A stretch of DNA of 64,000 nucleotides, from positions 1-64,000 of the forward strand of contig JAFDFZ010000017.1 of NCBI GenBank assembly GCA_019309565.1, in the 5' to 3' direction. The notes under the pieces are model-generated. The model was not told the origin of the DNA. It made no database searches and saw only the letters and a program-made list of their open reading frames with translations. Positions 44,581 to 51,684 of the stretch are shown one piece after another. Position 1 is the stretch's first letter. Each line of letters starts with the position of its first letter. This stretch comes from Deltaproteobacteria bacterium (lineage in GTDB: Bacteria > Desulfobacterota > Desulfobacteria > Desulfobacterales > SURF-15). The translations under genes and the position numbers were made by a program.

Positions 44581-45315
44581 ATGGATCAGGAGACAGAAAA
44601 AATCCCCCGATGTGCTGAATGTAAAATCGAAAAAACAATATGCCGACACGAAGACGGAAACGGACCGGTCTATTGCCCGACGATCAATTTTAGTGACGTG
44701 GTCCAAGCCTCACGTTTAGAATATGACAGGCTTGAAATAAGAGATTTTGCCGTCAATGCAACCATTCAAGAGGGAGAATGTTATGTAAACAAAGAAAAGA
44801 GCAACCCTCATGTTCGATATGCCATAAAACCCAGGGTTCAGGAAACCATCGAATTTGCACACAAGATGGGTTTTCAAAGACTGGGGCTTGCTTTTTGCGG
44901 AGGTCTAAAACATGAGGCAAAGATTTTATCTGAGATATTGAAAGAACAGGGTTTTGAGCTGGCCTCCGTGGTCTGTGCTGTTGGAAGAACAGCCAAGGAA
45001 TTTCTTAAAATTAAAGAAGAACAAAAAGTAAACCCCGGAGAGTATGAGGCCATGTGCAGCCCCATCGCTCAGGCAAAGGTTCTGAATGCTGTAAACACGG
45101 AATTCAATATTGTATTCGGATTATGCGTTGGGCATGATTCTTTGTTTATGCGGTATTCTGATGCATTATGTACTGTACTGGTTGCAAAGGACAGGGTAAC
45201 GGGGCACAATCCTCTGGCAGCGATTAACCTGTATAAATCCTATTACAGGAAATTGAAAGAGGAAAAATTCAATAAAGGAGGAAGTGTAACGGTTTCCATC
45301 GAAGAGAATGTATGA
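44581..45315 (+). CDS. DUF1847 family cysteine-rich (metal-binding) protein
   Basis: 244 residues, AAGGAGG before the ATG, 72 bp after the nifX-like gene. The N-terminus has a Cys cluster, RCAECKIEKTICRHEDGNGPVYCP, then conserved core pieces GLAFCGGLKHEAKIL, VVCAVGRTAKEF, MCSPIAQAKVLN and FGLCVGHDSLFMRYSDA, all of the DUF1847 type. The many cysteines suggest metal or Fe-S binding. No biochemical function is established for the family. Its link with nifX-like and ferredoxin genes supports a role in redox-cofactor metabolism. Confidence 0.88.
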   Translation: MDQETEKIPRCAECKIEKTICRHEDGNGPVYCPTINFSDVVQASRLEYDRLEIRDFAVNATIQEGECYVNKEKSNPHVRYAIKPRVQETIEFAHKMGFQRLGLAFCGGLKHEAKILSEILKEQGFELASVVCAVGRTAKEFLKIKEEQKVNPGEYEAMCSPIAQAKVLNAVNTEFNIVFGLCVGHDSLFMRYSDALCTVLVAKDRVTGHNPLAAINLYKSYYRKLKEEKFNKGGSVTVSIEENV

Positions 45316-45329
45316 GGATCTGAAAGCCA

Positions 45330-45755
45330 ATGAACAGGTCAAAAACGACAAGGAAAAATGAGATTGAGAAACTCAAGACCAAGGTCAGAGCAATTGAAGC
45401 TAGGCTTTGCTATCTGAATATAAGGTTAAAAGACATTGAGCGGGGCTTTCCTTCATCCGCTTTAATAGCATTTGTGGATCAAGATAGTTGTATCGGTTGT
45501 GGAACCTGTCGGGATGTTTGTCCTGTTGGAGCCATTTCCATAAAGGAGGTGGCCGAGGTGGATCCGAAACATTGTACAGGCTGTGGCCATTGCGTCGCAC
45601 AATGTCCACAGGGCGCTATTACCTTACATCCTGAAAAATTGAAAAATGATAAACAGGTTTCGGCGTGTCTTAAATTACCCCCGCAATTGCATAAATCACA
45701 TAGTAAAACGACCTGCATGCATGATTTATCAGTGCCTGACGCCAGCTCCTTTTGA
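45330..45755 (+). CDS. 2[4Fe-4S] ferredoxin with repeat-derived C-terminus
   Basis: 141 residues, 14 bp after DUF1847. The first 40 residues are basic and likely helical (KNEIEKLKTKVRAIEARLCYL). Two cluster motifs follow: CIGCGTCRDVCPVG and CTGCGHCVAQCPQG. The natural end appears to be around residue 115 (LKNDKQVSAC). The last 26 residues (HKSHSK...CMHDLSVPD) are translated from interspersed repeat A, whose insertion replaced the original stop. An electron carrier to or from the neighbouring redox proteins is likely. Function is probably preserved because both clusters lie upstream of the insertion. Confidence 0.88.
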   Translation: MNRSKTTRKNEIEKLKTKVRAIEARLCYLNIRLKDIERGFPSSALIAFVDQDSCIGCGTCRDVCPVGAISIKEVAEVDPKHCTGCGHCVAQCPQGAITLHPEKLKNDKQVSACLKLPPQLHKSHSKTTCMHDLSVPDASSF

Positions 45756-45774
45756 GTTGTTTTTAAACAACGGT
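45692..45774 (+). repeat. Interspersed repeat A, copy 2 (inside ferredoxin 3' end)
   Basis: Reads TAAATCACATAGTAAAACG, CCTGCATGCATGATTTATCA, then CCTGACG and ending AAACAACGG. Same family as 20566-20653 (minus) and 53637-53718. It contributes the final codons of the ferredoxin gene. Confidence 0.8.
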
Positions 45775-46090
45775 GTTAAGATTATATATCAATCAGAATT
45801 CATCGTATCCTTCAGATAGGATTAAATCTCAATATAAATAGCATAAAATGATAAATAATTATTGAATAATACAAAATAATAATTATATTATAGGCGTATG
45901 ATCATAACTAAGGACTATAGTGCTTAGATAGTAAGAATGCAGATTTGCTTAAGAGATTTGAGCTTCGAGGCTGTTCTGGTTATGGGTACAAACTGTTAAA
46001 AATGCGGGTGACGATTTTGAGATGCCACCCCGAGGAAAAGATAGACACCGCCGTAGGTGGGGTGGTGGATTTTGAAAGGAGGTGTTTGTT
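45775..46090. other. AT-rich intergenic region
   Basis: About 315 bases, very AT-rich around 45830-45900. No sigma-54 element with correct spacing and no gene recognised. It probably contains the promoter of the DUF5320 gene. Confidence 0.45.
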
Positions 46091-46420
46091 ATGCCAGGAT
46101 TTGATGGAACAGGTCCCAGGGGCGAAGGCCCAATGACAGGAGGTGGTCGTGGATATTGTAACCCCGCCTGGGCGGGATACAGGCCTCTATATGGACGGCG
46201 ATTTGGTTACAGCCGAGGTTATCGAGGGCGGGGTTTCCGAAGAGGCTTTGGTCCCGGTTATGGATTGGGAATAGATTATGCTCCGGGTTACGGTATGCCT
46301 TATTCGCTGGATTCTTCAAAAGAAGTCGATATGCTCAAGGCCGAAGCGGAAGCCATGAAAAATGACCTTGATGAGATAAACAAGCGTATCGAGGAACTGG
46401 AAAAAGAATCTTCCGAATAG
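46091..46420 (+). CDS. DUF5320 family protein
   Basis: 109 residues from the ATG behind AAAGGAGG. It opens MPGFDGTGPRGEGPMTGGGRGYC, the hallmark of DUF5320 (PxxDGTGPxGxGPxTGRGxGxC), continues with Gly/Arg/Tyr-rich low-complexity sequence (GYSRGYRGRGFRRGFGPGYG), and ends in a coiled-coil helix (VDMLKAEAEAMKNDLDEINKRIEELEKE). The family co-occurs with NifX-like proteins and ferredoxins in anaerobes; its function is unknown. It starts a second gene group that continues with a ferredoxin, radical SAM and RACo genes. Confidence 0.85.
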   Translation: MPGFDGTGPRGEGPMTGGGRGYCNPAWAGYRPLYGRRFGYSRGYRGRGFRRGFGPGYGLGIDYAPGYGMPYSLDSSKEVDMLKAEAEAMKNDLDEINKRIEELEKESSE

Positions 46421-46475
46421 GACTTCCTTAAGCCCTTCAGAGGATTTCAGGCATTTAAGTAGACCTCAAAAAGTG

Positions 46476-46509
46476 GCAATAGGGCGAGTCTTAAGACTCG
46501 CCCTATTGC
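46476..46509. terminator. Perfect 34-base palindrome
   Basis: GCAATAGGGCGAGTCTT is followed directly by its exact reverse complement with no spacer. It lies 55 bases after the DUF5320 stop and 80 before the ferredoxin start. No U-run follows on either strand; possible terminator, RNA-processing hairpin or cruciform. Confidence 0.6.
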
Positions 46510-46588
46510 AATGCGAAGCAAAAACCGTAAGCATGAAGATTGTGGATCACGTCAAGATCAGAAAACTGAGAAAGGAGACTATTCCCTC

Positions 46589-46774
46589 ATGTATGAAATT
46601 AAAGTGGATCCGGAAAAGTGCACGGGTTGCGGAGAATGCGTAGAAATCTGTCCAGAAGAAGTTTATGAGTTGGAGGATGAAAAGTCGGTACCGGTAAATG
46701 TAGAGCAGTGCGAGGGCTGTGAAAGCTGTCTTGAAGTCTGCGAGCAAGATGCCATCACCGTGACGGAAGTTTGA
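46589..46774 (+). CDS. Small 2[4Fe-4S] ferredoxin
   Basis: 61 residues from the ATG behind AAAGGAG (MYEIKVDPEKC). The two clusters are CTGCGECVEICPEE and CEGCESCLEVCEQD; the last motif has Glu in place of the usual Pro after the fourth Cys. Very acidic, typical of low-potential clostridial-type ferredoxins. The next gene starts 4 bp after the stop, so it is cotranslated with the radical SAM enzyme, for which it may supply electrons. Confidence 0.9.
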   Translation: MYEIKVDPEKCTGCGECVEICPEEVYELEDEKSVPVNVEQCEGCESCLEVCEQDAITVTEV

Positions 46775-46778
46775 TCAG

Positions 46779-47723
46779 GTGGATTTTTCAATCGCTTTTG
46801 GCCCAGTGCCTTCCAGACGTTTAGGACGAAGCCTTGGGATCAACAATATCCCACCCAAGGTATGCACCTATTCTTGTATCTATTGCCAGGTAGGGCGCAC
46901 GATTGACATGCAGCTAGCGCGGCGTTCTTTTTATAGACCAGAGAAGATTAAACGGGCTGTTCAGGAAAAAGTTGAAAGACTCAAAGGGGCTGGAGAATCC
47001 ATAGACTATCTTACCTTTGTTCCGGATGGAGAACCGACCCTGGACATCAATCTCGGTCGAGAGATCGATCTGTTGAAACCGTTGGGAATCAAAATCGCAG
47101 TAATCAGCAACAATTCCCTTATATGCCGGCAGGATGTAAGAGAAGATTTGTTTAAAGCAGACCTGATTTCATTGAAGATCGATTCGGCATTTCCTGAAAC
47201 GTGGCATCGGATGAATCGACCCATCAAATCGTTACATCTGCCTGAAATATTAGATGCGAGTCTTAAGTTTGCAAAGGAATATAAAGGAAAGCTTATTACG
47301 GAGATGATGCTGGTTCGACACGTTAACGACAATGACAGGCAAATTAGGCAGATCGCTGATTTCTTAGTCGAACTTCAACCGGCCAAAGCATATTTGTCAA
47401 TTCCCACAAGACCCCCTGCGTTGAAGTGGGTGAGGCCACCTGACAGAGATGTTATCGATCGCGCTTATAAAATCTTCCATGAGTTTATCCATCAGATGGA
47501 ATGTATGACTGATTATGAGGGAAATCGTTTCACTTCAACGGATGACATCGAGAAGGATTTGTTGAGCATAACGGCCGTTCACCCATTAAGAAAGGACGCC
47601 GTGGATAGACTTCTAACTCAGGCAGGAGCCAATTGGGAAATCGTGGAAAAGCTAATCGCTGAAAATCGGATTGCCCAAGCGGAGTACGAAGGGCAGGTTT
47701 TTTACAAGAAAAGGATGAACTGA
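46779..47723 (+). CDS. Radical SAM protein (COG0731-like)
   Basis: 314 residues from a GTG. The opening FGPVPSRRLGRSLGINNIPPKVCTYSCIYCQVGRT has the CxxxCxxC radical-SAM cluster motif in the form CTYSCIYC and is typical of the COG0731 group. Further: LTFVPDGEPTLD is the GEP motif for SAM amino-group binding. The C-terminal 70 residues look like a winged helix (HPLRKDAVDRLLTQAGANWEIVEKLIAENRI). Substrate unknown. The neighbours (ferredoxin before, RACo after) suggest redox or corrinoid cofactor work. Confidence 0.88.
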   Translation: MDFSIAFGPVPSRRLGRSLGINNIPPKVCTYSCIYCQVGRTIDMQLARRSFYRPEKIKRAVQEKVERLKGAGESIDYLTFVPDGEPTLDINLGREIDLLKPLGIKIAVISNNSLICRQDVREDLFKADLISLKIDSAFPETWHRMNRPIKSLHLPEILDASLKFAKEYKGKLITEMMLVRHVNDNDRQIRQIADFLVELQPAKAYLSIPTRPPALKWVRPPDRDVIDRAYKIFHEFIHQMECMTDYEGNRFTSTDDIEKDLLSITAVHPLRKDAVDRLLTQAGANWEIVEKLIAENRIAQAEYEGQVFYKKRMN

Positions 47724-47738
47724 GCCGTAGGATAAAAA

Positions 47739-49700
47739 ATGAAATCAGACAGCAGCATGCATGAAGTTTTGTTTCTTCCAAATAACAAAAAAATAACCGT
47801 ACGGGATGGAGAAACGCTCCTTCGGGCTGCCATTGAGGCAGGAGTCCACATTAATGCCTCCTGTGGTGGCGAAGGTGTATGTGGAAAATGTCGGGTCATT
47901 GTTGAAGAAGGAACAGTGCAGGGAGGGGTTACCGAAAAGTTGAGCAGGGAGGATTGGCAAAAAGGATATCGTCAGGCCTGTTTGTCACGTGTTGTAAGCG
48001 ATCTTGTCGTGCGGATTCCAGTAGAGTCTTCCATAGATTCAAAAGTGCTAAATCTTCAGACCACGCCCCGGAAAACTGCTCGAATTCGTCACATCAATCT
48101 TGAAGAACTCAAGGAAAAAGGACTTTTCGTACCCCCGGTGGAAAAGCGGTACCTTGAACTGCCCGAACCCACCGTACAGGACAATCTGCCGGATGTAACC
48201 CGCCTGGTGAGTTATTTGAAATTGAAGCACGATGAGCATCGGCTTGAGGTCGATCTGTCGGTGATTCGAAAGATCCCCTCGGTTATGAGGGAAAAAGACT
48301 TTAAGGTAACAGCCACCCTTGCGCGGCCTGTTCGGGATATCGGCAAAACCCGCATTATCAATGTTCAGCCGGGCGATACAACCGACAGGAACTATGCCAT
48401 CGCGATGGACGTTGGTACTACCACCGTTTACGGAGAGGTTATCGATTTAAAAACCGGATCGATATTAAGTCAGTATGGGGATTTTAACGGGCAGATCAGT
48501 TACGGAGAAGATGTCATCAGCCGGATCGTTTTTGCGGAAAAACCCGGGGGGCTCAACAAGTTACATGAAGTGGTCATAGAGACGATCAACAGGATCCTTA
48601 AGCGAATTATCAAAAAGGCTGGAATCGACCCGGATGAAATCTCAACCATAACCCTTGCGGGAAATACCACCATGACCCAGTTGATGCTGAACATAGACCC
48701 TCGGTACCTTCGACGCTCTCCTTATGTGCCGGCAGCCACACTGTATCCACCTTTCCGGGCGGCGGATCTGGGAATGGAACTGGGTGATCATGTCACGGCT
48801 CTTGTTTACCCTGCTGTGTCCAGCTATGTGGGGGGCGATATTGTGGCCGGTGTGATGGGCTCCGGCATGTACCGGACAGAGGAGTTGACCCTTTACATGG
48901 ATATTGGAACCAATGCAGAGATCGTGATCGGAAACAGGGATTGGCTGGCGTGTGCAGCCTGTTCGGCCGGGCCTGCCTTTGAAGGGGGAGGAATAAAACT
49001 GGGCATGCGTGCAATGGAAGGGGCAATCGAGGATTTTTCCATCGATCCACTGACACTTGAACCGATGAACATCACCATCGGCAACGTCCGACCAAAAGGT
49101 ATTTGCGGCTCCGGTCTGATTACCGCTGTTGCGACCATGTTTGAAATGGGAATTATTGATAATCGCGGCAAGTTCAACCGCAATCTGGATACTGAGCGAA
49201 TTCGCGAAGTAGATGGCATATACGAATATGTGTTGGCCTGGGCAGAGGAGAGCCAGATTGATAGAGATGTCGTACTTACAGAGCCGGATATTGAAAACCT
49301 CATTCGAGCCAAGGGCGCTATGTACAGCGGCTGTATGACGCTTCTGGAAGAAGTGGGCTTAAGCTTTCAGGATATAGATCGGATCATCATGGCCGGGGGC
49401 TTTGGCAGCTATGTGGATTTGGAAAAGGCCATGACCATCGGACTTCTGCCGGAAATCGACCCCGAAAAAGTAACATTTATCGGTAACGGCTCGTTGATGG
49501 GAGCCAGAATGAGTTCGTTGACCAATCGTATCCGGAAAGATGTGGTGGAAGTTACTAAGAAAATGACCAATTTCGAGCTCTCGGAAACACCTTCCTATAT
49601 GGATCATTATGTAGCAGCGCTGTTTTTACCACATACAGATATGGATCAATTCACAAAACTGCAAGCACGCTTACGAGCTCGGAAAGAATTGAAAAATTAA
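47739..49700 (+). CDS. RACo-type ASKHA protein (2Fe-2S ferredoxin domain plus DUF4445)
   Basis: 653 residues. Residues 8-95 are a plant-type [2Fe-2S] ferredoxin domain with CGGEGVCGKC and the fourth Cys in YRQACLSR. After a linker comes the ASKHA-ATPase part (DUF4445) from about 215: AMDVGTTTVYGEVIDLKTG (phosphate-1), ITLAGNTTMTQLML, MDIGTNAEIVIGNRDWL (phosphate-2), GGGIKLGMRAMEGAI, and IMAGGFGSYVDLEKA (adenosine). RACo proteins reactivate corrinoid methyl carriers by ATP-driven one-electron reduction of Co(II). No corrinoid protein or methyltransferase gene is in the window. Together with CooS this points to acetyl-CoA pathway or methylotrophic chemistry. Confidence 0.92.
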   Translation: MKSDSSMHEVLFLPNNKKITVRDGETLLRAAIEAGVHINASCGGEGVCGKCRVIVEEGTVQGGVTEKLSREDWQKGYRQACLSRVVSDLVVRIPVESSIDSKVLNLQTTPRKTARIRHINLEELKEKGLFVPPVEKRYLELPEPTVQDNLPDVTRLVSYLKLKHDEHRLEVDLSVIRKIPSVMREKDFKVTATLARPVRDIGKTRIINVQPGDTTDRNYAIAMDVGTTTVYGEVIDLKTGSILSQYGDFNGQISYGEDVISRIVFAEKPGGLNKLHEVVIETINRILKRIIKKAGIDPDEISTITLAGNTTMTQLMLNIDPRYLRRSPYVPAATLYPPFRAADLGMELGDHVTALVYPAVSSYVGGDIVAGVMGSGMYRTEELTLYMDIGTNAEIVIGNRDWLACAACSAGPAFEGGGIKLGMRAMEGAIEDFSIDPLTLEPMNITIGNVRPKGICGSGLITAVATMFEMGIIDNRGKFNRNLDTERIREVDGIYEYVLAWAEESQIDRDVVLTEPDIENLIRAKGAMYSGCMTLLEEVGLSFQDIDRIIMAGGFGSYVDLEKAMTIGLLPEIDPEKVTFIGNGSLMGARMSSLTNRIRKDVVEVTKKMTNFELSETPSYMDHYVAALFLPHTDMDQFTKLQARLRARKELKN

Positions 49701-49852
49701 CTAAAATCCCGGTAATTATGGCAGCCCCCCCCTTGTTGCCGAGAAGAGCAGATAGATAGAAAATACAAACTGGAGAATTCTGAAAGCTGCACAGATTGCG
49801 CCCATCCGGTAAATCCTCTTTGTTCTGTACGATCAAAAAGGAGACACATTTG

Positions 49853-50650
49853 ATGAAACTTGCGATTTCAGCAGATGGACCTGGTTTAGAAGCTAATGTG
49901 AGCAATAAAATGGGCATGTCGAAATACGTTTTGATTATAGATTTAGAATCGATAAAAATCGAAGCGGTACCAAACCCGATCGGTCCAGGCCCAGGTGGAA
50001 GCAGCATGCAGGTAGTAGTGCTTGCAATTAGCAAGAAAGTCGATGCTGTGCTAACTGGATATTGCAGTCCCATTGCAAAGAAGTACCTTTTATCCAATGG
50101 TATCGAAGTTATAACCGGAGTCATCGGCACTGTGGGGCAAGTTGTTAAGGATTGTGAGAACGGGCTTTATCAAAACCACAAGACAAGGGATGAAGAATCT
50201 TATCGCCAAAGCCTCCGAATCTACAGGATTTCCATGGTTCATGCGTTGCAGCGCTCAAAAAATCAGATTGTAAACATCCTTCCTATCCTCACAGGAGTTG
50301 TGCTGCTTATCGGGTTGTTTAACGCATTTGCATCAAAGGATATGCTTATGTCTATTTTCTCAAGAAACAGTTTCAAAGATCTTCTATTGGGGGCATCCTG
50401 CGGCAGTATTTTTGCTGGAAATCCCGTCAATAGTTATGTCATTGGAGGGGAGTTGCTGAATAACGGGGTCAGCCTGTACGCTGTAACTGCTTTCATCATT
50501 TCATGGGTGACTGTCGGTGCAATACAGTTGCCGGCTGAGATGGCAGCGCTAGGCAAGGGATTTGCTCTTATGCGAAATGGTTTATCTTTTATCTTGTCAA
50601 TGGTTATTGCCATGTTTACGGTTATTATTCTCAAGAGTATGGTAGGGTAA
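49853..50650 (+). CDS. NifX-like domain fused to first half of a permease
   Basis: 265 residues from the ATG behind AAAAGGAG; upstream in-frame Met is unlikely. Residues 1-115 are a dinitrogenase Fe-Mo cofactor/NifX-type domain (MKLAISADGPGLEANVSNKMG, GPGPGGSSMQVVVLAISKKVDAVLTGYCSPIA). Residues 145-265 are four membrane segments (VNILPILTGVVLLIGLFNAF, LLLGASCGSIFAGNPVNSY, LYAVTAFIISWVTVGAIQLP, LSFILSMVIAMFTVIILKSM). The next gene encodes further helices, so both probably form one permease of the DUF318-like kind. A metal- or cluster-sensing domain joined to a transporter is an unusual arrangement. Permease family assignment is tentative. Confidence 0.8.
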   Translation: MKLAISADGPGLEANVSNKMGMSKYVLIIDLESIKIEAVPNPIGPGPGGSSMQVVVLAISKKVDAVLTGYCSPIAKKYLLSNGIEVITGVIGTVGQVVKDCENGLYQNHKTRDEESYRQSLRIYRISMVHALQRSKNQIVNILPILTGVVLLIGLFNAFASKDMLMSIFSRNSFKDLLLGASCGSIFAGNPVNSYVIGGELLNNGVSLYAVTAFIISWVTVGAIQLPAEMAALGKGFALMRNGLSFILSMVIAMFTVIILKSMVG

Positions 50651-50673
50651 ACAGAGCAAAGGGCAAAGATGAA

Positions 50674-51186
50674 GTGATTACAATAAAAGGACAAATTAAC
50701 CGAGCGATATTTTTTCCGGGGATTATTTTAACCTTATACATACTTCTATTGATTATCACACCTGAAAAAGCGCTTGTGGCGCTTAAAAGCAGCAGCCAGG
50801 TATTTATCAGATTGTGCGTACCTCTGGGTGTAGTTTTCATCCTCATGCTGTTGTTTAATCTTTATCTTAAGCCGGCAGATATTGTAAGGTTTATTGGAAA
50901 GGAATCTGGAATAAAAGGCAAATTCATCTCTGCTTCGGCGGGCATTATCTCTGTGGGACCCGTTTATGCCTGGTATCCGTTGCTTAAAGAACTCAAAGAG
51001 AAAGGCGCTTCAAAGGATTTGATAGCCATTTTTCTTTGCAACAGGGCAATCAAGCCATTTCTTCTTCCGGTTATGATATCATATTTTGGTTGGGTATATG
51101 TATCGATATTGACGCTATTCACGCTCCTTGGGTCTTTTATCGTTGGATATTGTATTCACATTCTGGTTAAAAATATAATAGAATAA
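50674..51186 (+). CDS. Second half of split permease
   Basis: 170 residues from a GTG 23 bp after the preceding stop. Four to five membrane helices: AIFFPGIILTLYILLLIITP, VFIRLCVPLGVVFILMLLFN, FISASAGIISVGPVYAWYPLL, FLLPVMISYFGWVYVSILTLFTLLGSFIVG. The conserved-looking loop GPVYAWYPLLKELKEKGAS matches the loop FAGNPVNSYVIGGELLNNGVS of the preceding protein, suggesting two pseudo-symmetrical halves of one transporter, as in DUF318/ArsP-like permeases. The substrate is unknown; a metal, metalloid or small thiol compound are possibilities only. Confidence 0.75.
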   Translation: MITIKGQINRAIFFPGIILTLYILLLIITPEKALVALKSSSQVFIRLCVPLGVVFILMLLFNLYLKPADIVRFIGKESGIKGKFISASAGIISVGPVYAWYPLLKELKEKGASKDLIAIFLCNRAIKPFLLPVMISYFGWVYVSILTLFTLLGSFIVGYCIHILVKNIIE

Positions 51187-51471
51187 TTTGGTTATAAACA
51201 AAACCCAAATGAAATCGATTGGGCGGTAAAGGTAACCCGCTTCGCAGGCCTATGAAACTCGCGCATAAGGGGGTGTAACACCGAACAGCGCACCGATTGA
51301 AACAAAACAGGGTTCAATAACAAATCGTTACGATTTATCGCAGCATATTCCTGCTGTTCGATGCAATGCCCCCTAATGCACTCAAACAGTCATACTGCTG
51401 CGAATCGACTTACCTTCAACGCCTATTTAAATGCAACTTAGCCTTTGTATATAACCAGATAAAAAAATTTT
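51187..51471. other. Intergenic region after split permease
   Basis: About 285 bases with no gene recognised. It leads into UAS E. Confidence 0.45.
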
Positions 51472-51497
51472 AAAATATTTCGAAAAATTTCTAAACG
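51472..51497 (+). promoter_or_regulatory. Putative enhancer site (UAS) E
   Basis: AAAATATTTCGAAAAATTTC then TAAACG, ending 77 bp before the GG at 51574. Shorter than other copies. Confidence 0.55.
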
Positions 51498-51572
51498 ATT
51501 TATGTTATCAAAACCAGCCAAAAAACTGATAAAAGATAACTAGGCTTTTTCCGAGACTAAGCCCGGAAAAAG

Positions 51573-51588
51573 TGGCCTCTTCGAGGCA
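51573..51588 (+). promoter_or_regulatory. Possible sigma-54 promoter upstream of group II intron
   Basis: TGGCCTCTTCGAGGCA keeps GG-N10-GC but departs from TGGCAC. The same bases form a small hairpin (GCCTC/GAGGC), so a terminator is the alternative. Confidence 0.5.
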
Positions 51589-51684
51589 GTTGAAATAAAA
51601 ACCCAAAGGTATCGCTTCGCTCTTTCATTTTAAAAATAGATAAAATTCCTTAACTTTAGTTCATTTAAGCTCACCCCGTAGTTG

